Shown here: positions 1 through 5,132 of the stretch, in pieces
How the letters are laid out: each line of letters opens with the position of its first letter
How positions within the stretch are numbered: position 1 is the first letter of the stretch
NCBI GenBank assembly: GCA_018065685.1
Contig: JAGHSU010000037.1
Coordinates: forward strand, 1 to 6,911
Direction: 5' to 3'
Source of the DNA: Candidatus Methanocorpusculum equi
GTDB taxonomy: Archaea; Halobacteriota; Methanomicrobia; Methanomicrobiales; Methanocorpusculaceae
DNA: 6,911 nt
Position numbers and translations under genes: made by a program
The notes under the pieces: generated by a model
Told to the model about the DNA's origin: nothing
The model's database searches: none
What the model saw: only the letters and a program-made list of their open reading frames with translations

Positions 1-173
1 TTGAGGCAGTGATCTATTGGCAGAATTATATCAAACCACACAAGAGTCTGGAGGGAAAAACACCGGGAGAGGTGTTCTGGTATTCATTCAAGCCGGAAAG
101 AATCCTGAACTACGTGAACAGCTGGTTCTGGGCTGCATGTGATGGATGCGATTCAGAATCGGATAAATACTGA
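1..173 (+). mobile_element. Right-hand part of an insertion sequence
   Basis: The transposase C-terminus marks the downstream end of an insertion sequence whose left end is outside the window. The exact right boundary cannot be fixed without the other terminal repeat. Recognisable GyrI-like coding sequence resumes by about 180, so the boundary must fall near the transposase stop. A 6-bp perfect dyad, CGATTC-A-GAATCG at 149-161, lies just inside the stop; whether it belongs to the element's end is unknown. Confidence 0.5.
3..173 (+). CDS. DDE-type transposase, C-terminal fragment (5' end outside window)
   Basis: An open frame enters from the left edge and stops at TGA 171-173, giving the last 56 residues of a protein. 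It contains YWQNYIKPHKSLEGKTPGE, the 'W..Y...RPH.SL.GKTP.E' signature found near the C-terminus of many bacterial and archaeal DDE/rve transposases, where it follows the catalytic Glu. The tail is Trp-rich (NSWFWAA) and ends in an acidic, Cys-containing stretch (CDGCDSESDKY). The catalytic DDE residues lie upstream of the window, so activity and exact IS family cannot be judged. The stop codon sits directly against a truncated effector-binding domain gene in the same frame, which suggests the element inserted into that gene. Confidence 0.75.
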   Translation, partial: EAVIYWQNYIKPHKSLEGKTPGEVFWYSFKPERILNYVNSWFWAACDGCDSESDKY

Positions 174-500
174 ACTAATTTCTGGATACTACATGACGGA
201 GAATACCGTGAAACTGATATTGCCGCAGAATACTGTCAGGCAGTTGAAACAGCAGGAACCCCGACAGATGATATCATCTTCAAAACGATTTCCGCGGCAA
301 AAGTAGCGTCCATTCTGCATAAAGGTCCCTATGAGTCTCTTGGTTCTGCTTATGCATATGTCATGAAATGGATTGAAGACAACGGATACGCCTGCTGCGA
401 TTTTCCGAGAGAATCATACATAGATGGAATCTGGAATAAGGAATCGCCTGAGGAGTGGCTTACCGAGATTCAGGTTCCTGTTGAGTTTGTGAAAAATTAA
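174..500 (+). pseudogene. GyrI-like / AraC effector-binding domain protein, 5'-truncated remnant
   Basis: The frame ending at TAA 498-500 reads without a stop back to the transposase stop at 171-173, about 108 codons. It has no plausible start codon or ribosome site at its beginning. It shows the second half of a GyrI-like small-molecule-binding domain (SOUL/GyrI superfamily): LHDGEYRETD, then ISAAKVASILHKGPYESLG, then MKWIEDNGY, PRESYIDGIWN, and the terminal EEWLTEIQVPVEF typical of this fold. The N-terminal half, and any DNA-binding domain of an AraC- or MerR-like regulator, is missing. Known relatives bind amphipathic or cationic ligands, or act as stand-alone GyrI proteins. The loss of the 5' end against a transposase fragment in the same frame points to IS disruption. 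Read-through of the single TGA would give a transposase-GyrI fusion, which I regard as accidental. Confidence 0.7.
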
Positions 501-501
501 G

Positions 502-565
502 GTAACTATTCAGCCCTGTTCTTTATCATCCGGTAACAGAGAGCGGATACGGGCTGAATGGTTAC
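502..565 (+). other. Long imperfect inverted repeat (stem-loop candidate)
   Basis: GTAACTATTCAGCCC at 502-516 is complementary to GGGCTGAATGGTTAC at 551-565. The single mismatch is a U-G wobble in RNA, so transcripts could form a 15-bp stem around a 34-nt loop. The loop holds two mutually exclusive minor pairings, 517-520 with 535-538 and 528-532 with 544-548. GGTAAC occurs at both 501-506 and 532-537. The repeat starts one base after the stop of the truncated GyrI gene and covers a potential ATG (558) upstream of the desulfurase. It may be a terminator-like structure, a cis-regulatory leader or a protein-binding dyad. There is no clean T-run after it. Confidence 0.5.
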
Positions 566-623
566 GATAAAAGGCAGAAACGAAAAACAAGATAGTAAGA
601 TACGACAAATACTATTACTATCT

Positions 624-1796
624 ATGCCGGAGCATCCGCTGATTTACTTAAATAATGCCGCAACAACCTGGCCGAAGCCGCCGGAGGTAACAGAAGCCGT
701 ACAGGAGGCACTTTCCCTTCCGGCGTTCGGGACCGGGCGGACCGCAGGAACGGAAGGGACCGACTACGTCTCCCTCGCACGGGAAAAGACTGCACAGCTT
801 TTCAACGCGGAAGAAGATGAGATCTGTTTTACGCACAATGCAACGGATGCCCTAAACCTCCTGATACGGGGCTTCATCGAAAAGCACCCGCACTGTCATG
901 TGCTGACAACCGCCCTTGACCACAACTCGGTCCTGCGGCCCCTTCACGAGTTTGCAAAGCGTGGGGATATTACACTCTCGGTCATTCCGATTGACAAAAA
1001 GACTGGGACCATATCCCCGAAAGCAGCGGCGGATGCCGTAACGGACGAGACAAAACTTATAGTGATGAACCATGCAGGAAATGTCACGGGGGCTGTGCAG
1101 GATGTCAGAGAGACCGCACGGCTGCTTCACAAAGAGGACATCTTCCTGATAGCAGACGGCTCGCAGTCTGCAGGACACATCAGATGCGACCTCAAAAGCC
1201 TCGGAGCCGACGCATTTGTCTTTACCGGACACAAGGCGCTGTTCGGGATTACAGGCACCGGAGGATTCCGGATTCAGGAATCCCGTTCGGAGGAGATTGA
1301 GCCTGTCCGGTTCGGCGGGACCGGCACTCTCTCCGGGAATCTTTATCAGCCGCGGGAGATGCCTGAGCGGTTCGAGGCGGGAACGCAGAACTTCACAGGG
1401 CTTGCCGCCCTTGCTGCAGGAATATCCTATATCGAAAAACGCGGCATCGACGAAATCCATGAGCAGGGGATGCGCCAGAGTGCATTTCTTATCTCCGAAC
1501 TGAAGGAAGAGGAAAACATCGTTATCCACAATGAACACCCGAAGGTGCATGTCATCTCCTTTGCGATAGACGGTTTATGTCCGGATGACATCGGATTTAT
1601 TTTGTCCAGGAAGTACGGGGTTGTGACGCGGACCGGGCTTCATTGCGCCCCGCTGGTCCATGAGGCAATTGACGGCGGACACGGCAGTGTCCGGATGAGT
1701 CTCTCTGCCCTGACCACCGATGAGGAGTGCGAAGCGGCGGCAGCGGCAGTGCGGGAGGTGGCAGAGCGTGCGGCTTCTTCAGTCCGTTCAGCATAA
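624..1796 (+). CDS. Cysteine desulfurase family protein (class V aminotransferase fold, TIGR01977-like)
   Basis: This is a complete 390-aa PLP-dependent enzyme expected to remove sulfur from L-cysteine, leaving alanine and an enzyme persulfide used for Fe-S clusters or sulfur-containing cofactors. Seen motifs, numbered from M624: YLNNAATTWPKP (8-19), FTHNATDALN (69-78), LDHNSV (98-103), NHAGNVTGAVQ (149-159), IADGSQSAGH (176-185; D178 contacts the PLP ring nitrogen), TGHKALFG (201-208; K204 is the Schiff-base lysine), RFEAGTQN (249-256), and TRTGLHCAP with C341 as the persulfide cysteine. The subgroup assignment rests on the NNAATTWPKP start and the GLHCAP-x-H motif. The frame is also open upstream to ATG 558, adding 22 residues (MVTIKGRNEK...), but family members begin right at the YL(D/N)NAATT strand and 558 lies inside an inverted repeat, so 624 is preferred. 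Neither start has a clear Shine-Dalgarno site. The acceptor protein is not in the window. Confidence 0.9.
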   Translation: MPEHPLIYLNNAATTWPKPPEVTEAVQEALSLPAFGTGRTAGTEGTDYVSLAREKTAQLFNAEEDEICFTHNATDALNLLIRGFIEKHPHCHVLTTALDHNSVLRPLHEFAKRGDITLSVIPIDKKTGTISPKAAADAVTDETKLIVMNHAGNVTGAVQDVRETARLLHKEDIFLIADGSQSAGHIRCDLKSLGADAFVFTGHKALFGITGTGGFRIQESRSEEIEPVRFGGTGTLSGNLYQPREMPERFEAGTQNFTGLAALAAGISYIEKRGIDEIHEQGMRQSAFLISELKEEENIVIHNEHPKVHVISFAIDGLCPDDIGFILSRKYGVVTRTGLHCAPLVHEAIDGGHGSVRMSLSALTTDEECEAAAAAVREVAERAASSVRSA

Positions 1797-1818
1797 GGCA
1801 TGTGCCGACGGTACCTAT

Positions 1819-2145
1819 ATGAAAGAGTATACGCTTGATGAACCGCTCTCCGCAGACTTTTTTGAATACCTGAAGCATTTCGGACGGGTGGAGGCGCTTG
1901 AGGCCTTAGGTGACGGATATTACAATTTCACGAAGGAGGGGTGGTTTTCGATTAAGGGATTTGCCGGGGACACGTCGGTTGAGGTACGGTTTACCCGGGA
2001 TGTGATGGATATGGTGTCCGGATTTTTGCGGATGCTTTTTCTGCGGTACCGCCCGGGGAGCGGTCAGAACGGAGCGGATATTGCAGGGCTGAAGGAGAAA
2101 GAGAAGGCGCTTGAGGAGCAGATAAAGCGGATGAAGGGGAGGTAG
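1819..2145 (+). CDS. Small uncharacterised protein downstream of cysteine desulfurase
   Basis: This encodes 108 aa that I cannot assign to a named family. It starts 22 bases after the desulfurase stop, in the same direction, so the two are probably co-transcribed. The sequence looks like a compact alpha/beta domain: a helix at 11-31 (SADFFEYLKHFGRVEALEAL), a beta-rich section at 33-60 (GYYNFTKEGWFSIKG, then DTSVEVRFTR), a hydrophobic helix at 61-77 (DVMDMVSGFLRMLFLRY), and a charged C-terminal helix at 88-107 rich in Lys and Glu. There is no signal peptide, zinc motif or cysteine, so it is unlikely to be a persulfide acceptor through its own Cys. Short single-domain proteins of this look occur beside desulfurases in methanogens as far as I recall; this is memory, not a search. 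ATG 1819 is the only sensible start because the region upstream in this frame overlaps the desulfurase 3' end. Confidence 0.7.
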   Translation: MKEYTLDEPLSADFFEYLKHFGRVEALEALGDGYYNFTKEGWFSIKGFAGDTSVEVRFTRDVMDMVSGFLRMLFLRYRPGSGQNGADIAGLKEKEKALEEQIKRMKGR

Positions 2146-2151
2146 AGGGAT

Positions 2152-2185
2152 GCAACTGCTTATTACCTGGCGAGAGACCAGTTGC
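2152..2185 (+). other. Short dyad in the gap after the 108-aa gene
   Basis: GCAACTG (2152-2158) and CAGTTGC (2179-2185) form a perfect 7-bp inverted repeat with a 20-base loop, six bases past the stop of the preceding gene. It could end or stabilise the upstream transcript. No T-run follows, so it is weak as a terminator. The rest of the 123-base gap holds only a TATA-like tract for the next gene. Confidence 0.3.
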
Positions 2186-2235
2186 CGCTGATGCCGGATA
2201 AAGAGCACATCCTTACACAACACATTTCATCTTAA

Positions 2236-2265
2236 AGAACCAACAATATAACACTATCACAGAGG
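2236..2265 (+). promoter_or_regulatory. Putative TATA-type promoter and close Shine-Dalgarno for the AlbA_2 gene
   Basis: An A-rich tract (AAAGAACCAACAATATAAC, about 2234-2252) contains AATATA centred about 24 bases before ATG 2269, the expected position for an archaeal TATA box with a leaderless or nearly leaderless transcript. GAGG at 2262-2265 lies only 3 bases before the ATG, short for a functional ribosome site. The position supports ATG 2269 as the start. Confidence 0.4.
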
Positions 2266-2268
2266 AAC

Positions 2269-3870
2269 ATGAGAGAACCCGAAGATCTGCTTGATGAACT
2301 GAATACCGTTGATGAACATCAGCAAATAGAAGCGAAAACAGTATCGGACAATCTTGGAGAGTCCATACTGGGTACAATCAGCGCCTTCTCCAACGAACCG
2401 GATCTTGACGGCGGATACATCATCCTCGGAGTGGCACGTGATTCGAAAACGAACAAATACCATCCTGCCGGGGTAAACAACCCTGACAAAATACAGACCG
2501 AACTTGTATCAGCATGTGCAAACAGGTTCTCAATAAATATCCGCCCGGAAATCACAGCAAAAGACGTGAACGGAAAAACCGTCATTGTTGTTTATATTAG
2601 AGAGGTGAGCCCGTCATTAAAACCCGTTACCTTCGAACGAAAAACCGGAGGAAAAACCCATCAGAAAATACGAACCGTCGCCTACAGGAGAATAGGCTCA
2701 TCAGACGTTCTCTGCACACGGGAAGATTACGATGAATTCGTCTCGTTAAAACAAAACAGACCCTATGATGAAACGCTGCTCCCCGGAGTATCCTTAAGCG
2801 ACATAAATCCGGGTGCGATTGCAGAATACCGCAGACTACGCAAAGAATACGACCCTTCCGCATCAGAATTAGCATTCCCGGATTCAGACCTCCTAGTATC
2901 TCTTCACTGTGCCGAACGAAAAGACGACGTGGTCATTCCTACAATCGCAGGCCATATCCTATTCGGAACAAACTCTGTATTGCGGAGATTCTTCCACTTA
3001 ACCAGAATCGACTACATCCGGACAAAAACACGGCAGCATCGGGAGTTTTCTGACGAAGACTCCTACTATACGCTGGAATTTCGGGAAGCGGTGTTTACCA
3101 TGTTTCCTAAAGTGGAAGCAGCAATTATGGGCAACATTGAACGTGAGATGATATTCTCCCCGGATAAACTCACCCGTGAAGAACGTCCGGTTATCCCGTA
3201 CAAAGCAGTCAGAGAGGCATTAGTTAATGCAGTAATGCACCGGGACTACCGACAAAACGGTCCGACAACTATCATTCAGTACCCTGACAGGATTGAGTTC
3301 TTCAATCACGGACACTCATTGAAACCAGTCGGGACATACGGGGAGTATGGAAATTCAAAAACACGGAATCCTGAAATTGCAGCAGTACTTCACGAAACAC
3401 AGTATGCAGAAAATAAAGGGACAGGTATCCCGAAAATCTGGAATTATCTGAAGAAAGCAAATCTGGAGGAGCCGCATTTTGTATCTGACAAAGATACCAA
3501 TACCTTTTCAGTCACGTTCTATCTCCACCAGCTGGAAGATGATGAGGAGAAAAGGTGGCTGTCACAGTTCACCTCCCTGGATTTAACACCCGAGGAACTG
3601 AGAATCCTGGTATTTGCACACAAAAACCGCACGGTATCAAATGAACTGGGAAGAGATGTGACCGGGCTGGACACAATTCACGTAAGCCGGCTTCTGACTG
3701 GTCTTCGGAAGAAGGGGATTCTGGTATCGCATTCTGCGGGACCAAAAACTCATTATTCGATATCGGATGAATGGATACAGGGTAGCGGAAGAAGTCAGGA
3801 TCGGAGCCCGTTAGACCCCATGATAAATCCGTTAGATACCAAGATGTCTGACTCCGGGGAAGCTGCTTGA
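2269..3870 (+). CDS. AlbA_2 (Schlafen-like) domain / RecG-C-like GHKL ATPase protein with C-terminal winged helix
   Basis: This encodes 533 aa with the layout of the COG2865 group, often labelled 'ATP-dependent DNA helicase RecG-related' although it has no helicase motor. Residues about 10-160 are an AlbA_2 domain: QIEAKTV (19-25), ISAFSN (37-42) and GGYIILGVARD (48-58), ending near YRRIGSSDVLCTREDYDEF. Residues about 300-420 are a GHKL-like ATP-binding fold: REALVNAVMHRDY (315-327) is the N-box, FFNHGHSLKP is the NPG-type turn with HG in place of PG, and ENKGTGIPKI (381-390) is the glycine turn. Residues about 437-500 look like a winged helix (LTPEELRILVFA, then HVSRLLTGLRKKGIL). Family members act as transcription regulators, and related AlbA_2 proteins occur in defence and toxin-related settings; the role here is unproven. 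The length is normal and the frame intact. It uses more A/T-ending codons than the genes on both sides, which suggests transfer. Confidence 0.85.
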   Translation: MREPEDLLDELNTVDEHQQIEAKTVSDNLGESILGTISAFSNEPDLDGGYIILGVARDSKTNKYHPAGVNNPDKIQTELVSACANRFSINIRPEITAKDVNGKTVIVVYIREVSPSLKPVTFERKTGGKTHQKIRTVAYRRIGSSDVLCTREDYDEFVSLKQNRPYDETLLPGVSLSDINPGAIAEYRRLRKEYDPSASELAFPDSDLLVSLHCAERKDDVVIPTIAGHILFGTNSVLRRFFHLTRIDYIRTKTRQHREFSDEDSYYTLEFREAVFTMFPKVEAAIMGNIEREMIFSPDKLTREERPVIPYKAVREALVNAVMHRDYRQNGPTTIIQYPDRIEFFNHGHSLKPVGTYGEYGNSKTRNPEIAAVLHETQYAENKGTGIPKIWNYLKKANLEEPHFVSDKDTNTFSVTFYLHQLEDDEEKRWLSQFTSLDLTPEELRILVFAHKNRTVSNELGRDVTGLDTIHVSRLLTGLRKKGILVSHSAGPKTHYSISDEWIQGSGRSQDRSPLDPMINPLDTKMSDSGEAA

Positions 3871-3908
3871 AAAGAGAGAAAAATCAGACCAGGGGTATCA
3901 CTCTTTTT
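3870..3908 (+). terminator. Putative terminator after the AlbA_2 gene
   Basis: AAAAGAG at 3870-3876, overlapping the stop codon, can pair with CTCTTTT at 3901-3907. The right arm runs into an oligo-T tract (T 3904-3908), the usual archaeal intrinsic termination signal. The stem is A/T-rich and its loop is 24 bases, so the T tract is the stronger evidence. Confidence 0.4.
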
Positions 3909-3910
3909 CA

Positions 3911-3922
3911 GAAAAAAATAAA
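3911..3922 (+). promoter_or_regulatory. Putative TATA-like promoter of the six-gene operon
   Basis: GAAAAAAATAAA at 3911-3922 is an A/T-rich, TATA-like tract. An archaeal start point about 25 bases downstream would fall near 3940-3945, leaving a leader of about 30 bases that contains the GAGG site before GTG 3974. The heptad repeats lie between this tract and the predicted start point, a typical repressor position. The exact bases are inferred from spacing only. Confidence 0.4.
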
Positions 3923-3948
3923 GATTCAAGATTCGTGATTCAGGATTC
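3921..3948 (+). repeat. Four tandem 7-bp repeats (candidate operator)
   Basis: Four direct copies in exact 7-base register: AAGATTC (3921), AAGATTC (3928), GTGATTC (3935) and AGGATTC (3942). GATTC is invariant in all four. The repeats begin at the end of the A/T-rich promoter tract and precede the RHH gene. Tandem 7-bp operators are known for RHH repressors such as Omega of pSM19035, which binds WATCACW heptads, so autoregulation by the adjacent RHH protein is a reasonable inference. Confidence 0.65.
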
Positions 3949-3962
3949 ATCTTTACAAAACA

Positions 3963-3966
3963 GAGG
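3963..3966 (+). promoter_or_regulatory. Shine-Dalgarno site that decides the RHH gene start
   Basis: GAGG at 3963-3966 lies 7 bases before GTG 3974. The alternative GTG at 3935 has only the GATTC repeats upstream and no ribosome site, so 3974 is preferred. An ATG at 3972 overlaps the GTG in another frame and reads only 14 codons. Confidence 0.55.
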
Positions 3967-3973
3967 AACAAAT

Positions 3974-4441
3974 GTGGTCAAAAGAACTAACAAACCGATA
4001 TGCCACTTCCGATTAGAAAGAAAACTGCACAAAAAACTAAACTCGGTAATAATCCGCAGCGGCCATAAGTCCAAAAGCGACTTCATCTCCGCGCTGGTGC
4101 TCTCTGCCGTCTCAGGCCCTGACGCGGCCGAAAAAGAGACCGGCATCACCATTCCGGAGAACGCAAAGGACTGGATAGCGGAAAACACCCCCGTACTCTC
4201 CGAGGAGGAGATCCGAAAACGGCTGCTTGGCATGATTGATACAATGCTCATGCCTGTTGTTGCCCTCCGGGGAGCCGCAATCGCTGCCGAATCCGGCTGG
4301 AAAGAGCTGCGCCGTGAGTTTCACGAACAAAACGGCATATGGCTCACCGAAAGCGAGATTCGTGACACCATAGAACAGTACGAACTCCTCAGCAAAGCAA
4401 AGCTCGAGGAGCACCGGAACAGCACACTTAATGGAGAATAA
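3974..4441 (+). CDS. Ribbon-helix-helix (RHH) DNA-binding protein, first gene of the operon
   Basis: From GTG 3974 this is 155 aa. Residues 8-46 fit a ribbon-helix-helix domain: a strand with alternating residues (ICHFRLER), helix A (KLHKKLNSVIIRSG), a turn, then helix B (SKSDFISALVLSAV). RHH proteins dimerise through the strands and insert them in the major groove; they commonly repress their own operons on plasmids and phages. The rest (about 58-155) is mostly helical and charged: a linker with ENAKDWIAEN, a helix SEEEIRKRLLGMIDTMLMPVVALRGAA, and a Lys/Glu-rich C-terminal helix, probably for oligomerisation or partner contact. The frame also extends to GTG 3935 (13 more residues), but that start would lie inside the heptad repeats and lacks a ribosome site. 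The next gene starts 2 bases after the stop. The likely targets are the four heptads just upstream. A plasmid partition (ParG-like) role is possible, but no ParA is present in the window. Confidence 0.7.
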   Translation: MVKRTNKPICHFRLERKLHKKLNSVIIRSGHKSKSDFISALVLSAVSGPDAAEKETGITIPENAKDWIAENTPVLSEEEIRKRLLGMIDTMLMPVVALRGAAIAAESGWKELRREFHEQNGIWLTESEIRDTIEQYELLSKAKLEEHRNSTLNGE

Positions 4442-4443
4442 CC

Positions 4444-4719
4444 ATGAAACAGAACGAAAAACAAAAACAGATGCAAAATCAGGTACAAAATCAGGTACAG
4501 CAGATGCAAAAACACATCCAGAAACAAAGCAGAGCACGAATCTGCCTGCAAAACAGAACGCAGAACATACTGCAGAATATACTGCAGAACAGAAACACAC
4601 CGCAGAACAGCGAAAACAGCAATGCCTGTGCCCCGGTTAATACAATCTGCAGATTAGGAGCACAGAACACATACGTATTGGACGGGAGAGCTTATAAACC
4701 TGCGGGCGGTGTATTATGA
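4444..4719 (+). CDS. Gln/Asn-rich small protein, coiled-coil-like
   Basis: This encodes 91 aa of unrecognised family. GGAG at 4433-4436 is 7 bases before ATG 4444, and its TGA (4717-4719) overlaps the next ATG (4716) as ATGA, which supports this frame over a 69-codon frame opening at ATG 4431. Residues 1-60 are low complexity: 18 of 91 residues are Gln, many Asn and Lys, with hydrophobic residues at 10, 14, 18, 21 and 25 (Met, Val, Val, Met, Ile), a 3-4 spacing that suggests a coiled coil. A second small repeat is NILQNILQN. The last 30 residues (CAPVNTICR, then TYVLDGRAYKPAGGVL) look like ordinary protein. DNA repeats explain part of the composition: CAAAATCAGGTA twice (4474-4497) and ATACTGCAGAAY twice (4567-4590), both in multiples of three. 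No function is claimed. Confidence 0.6.
   Translation: MKQNEKQKQMQNQVQNQVQQMQKHIQKQSRARICLQNRTQNILQNILQNRNTPQNSENSNACAPVNTICRLGAQNTYVLDGRAYKPAGGVL
4474..4497 (+). repeat. 12-bp perfect tandem repeat, two copies
   Basis: CAAAATCAGGTA is repeated exactly at 4474-4485 and 4486-4497, encoding (Q)NQV units in the Gln-rich protein. CAGATGCAAAA flanks it at 4468-4478 and again at 4501-4511. The unit length is a multiple of three, so expansion keeps the frame. Confidence 0.8.
4567..4590 (+). repeat. 12-bp near-perfect tandem repeat, two copies
   Basis: ATACTGCAGAAT (4567-4578) and ATACTGCAGAAC (4579-4590) differ only in the last base and encode ILQN twice. Further GCAGAAC copies lie on both sides (near 4560 and 4602), so the tract is a decayed larger array. 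Confidence 0.75.
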
Positions 4720-5129
4720 ACACGACATCCCTTGAGTACGCCCTCGGAAGACTCATGGATATCGGAGGAAACGGAGAAATCCGCCTCGAAATACTCAGAT
4801 TTTCCCGGCAGAAATCCCAAAAGACCGGCTGCGAGGACTTTGCCCTCGCATTCCGCATCGGCCGTGAAGGAGAGAAAACAGCAGAGGAGACGGCAGAAGG
4901 AACTGCAGGAGGAAACGCAGAGGAGACGGCAGGAGGAACTGCAGGAGGAAACGCAGGGGGAACCGCAGGCGCCGGAGCAGGAAAAGAGGCAGGACCTGCA
5001 GCAGGGACCGGCACAGCTGCAGGGAAAGGAGCGGATAAAGGAACAGGAAGATGGACAGGGACCGCTACCGGCACCGCGGCCGCCCCGGCACCTGCAGCCC
5101 TGGACATCACAGAAATCATGGAGGCGTAA
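4716..5129 (+). CDS. Small protein with ordered N-terminus and Gly/Ala/Thr/Glu repeat tail
   Basis: This encodes 137 aa of unrecognised family. The ATG overlaps the previous stop (ATGA), and GGCGGTG at 4705-4711 is a fair ribosome site. Residues 1-52 look like a small folded domain: helix SLEYALGRLMDIGG, strands EIRLEILRFS and FALAFRIGR. This is followed by about 75 residues of low complexity. The repeat part reads AEETAEGTAGGN, AEETAGGTAGGN, AGGTAG and then degenerates into Gly/Ala/Thr/Lys. The C-terminus becomes sequence-like again (LDITEIMEA). The tail is net acidic at first, then mildly basic, with no hydrophobic span, so it is not a membrane anchor. Such tails act as flexible linkers or display segments in other proteins; here the role is unknown. 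A second plus-strand frame is open across the same DNA (from 4732), caused by the repeat composition. Confidence 0.6.
   Translation: MNTTSLEYALGRLMDIGGNGEIRLEILRFSRQKSQKTGCEDFALAFRIGREGEKTAEETAEGTAGGNAEETAGGTAGGNAGGTAGAGAGKEAGPAAGTGTAAGKGADKGTGRWTGTATGTAAAPAPAALDITEIMEA
4881..4952 (+). repeat. 36-bp tandem repeat, two copies, with internal sub-repeats
   Basis: The units 4881-4916 and 4917-4952 differ at one base. Each is built of GCAGRGGAR-like and GCAGGAGGAAAC-like sub-units, and a partial third copy begins at 4953 (GCAGGGGGAACCGCAGG). It is in frame within the Gly/Ala/Thr/Glu tail and is likely to change in copy number between strains. Confidence 0.85.
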
Positions 5130-5132
5130 CCC

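Noticed and set aside
558..623. 22-residue N-terminal extension of the desulfurase from ATG 558
   Set aside because: Family members begin at the YLNNAATT strand, the extension has no recognisable content, no ribosome site precedes it, and the ATG is buried in the inverted repeat.
1268..1282. GGATTC-AG-GAATCC dyad inside the desulfurase gene
   Set aside because: It shares GATTC with the operon heptads but is a single inverted pair within conserved coding sequence; probably chance.
852..1550. Minus-strand open frame of 232 codons opposite the desulfurase
   Set aside because: It lies fully antisense to a clear PLP enzyme and its translation has no domain-like features.
2150..2191. 13-codon open frame starting at ATG 2150 after a GAGGG
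   Set aside because: It is too short and featureless, and it overlaps the small dyad; no support beyond chance.
3935..3973. Longer RHH protein from GTG 3935
   Set aside because: That GTG lies inside the heptad repeats with no ribosome site, while GTG 3974 has GAGG at good spacing.
4881..4960. CRISPR-like array
   Set aside because: The units are directly adjacent with no unique spacers, and they are in frame within a gene.
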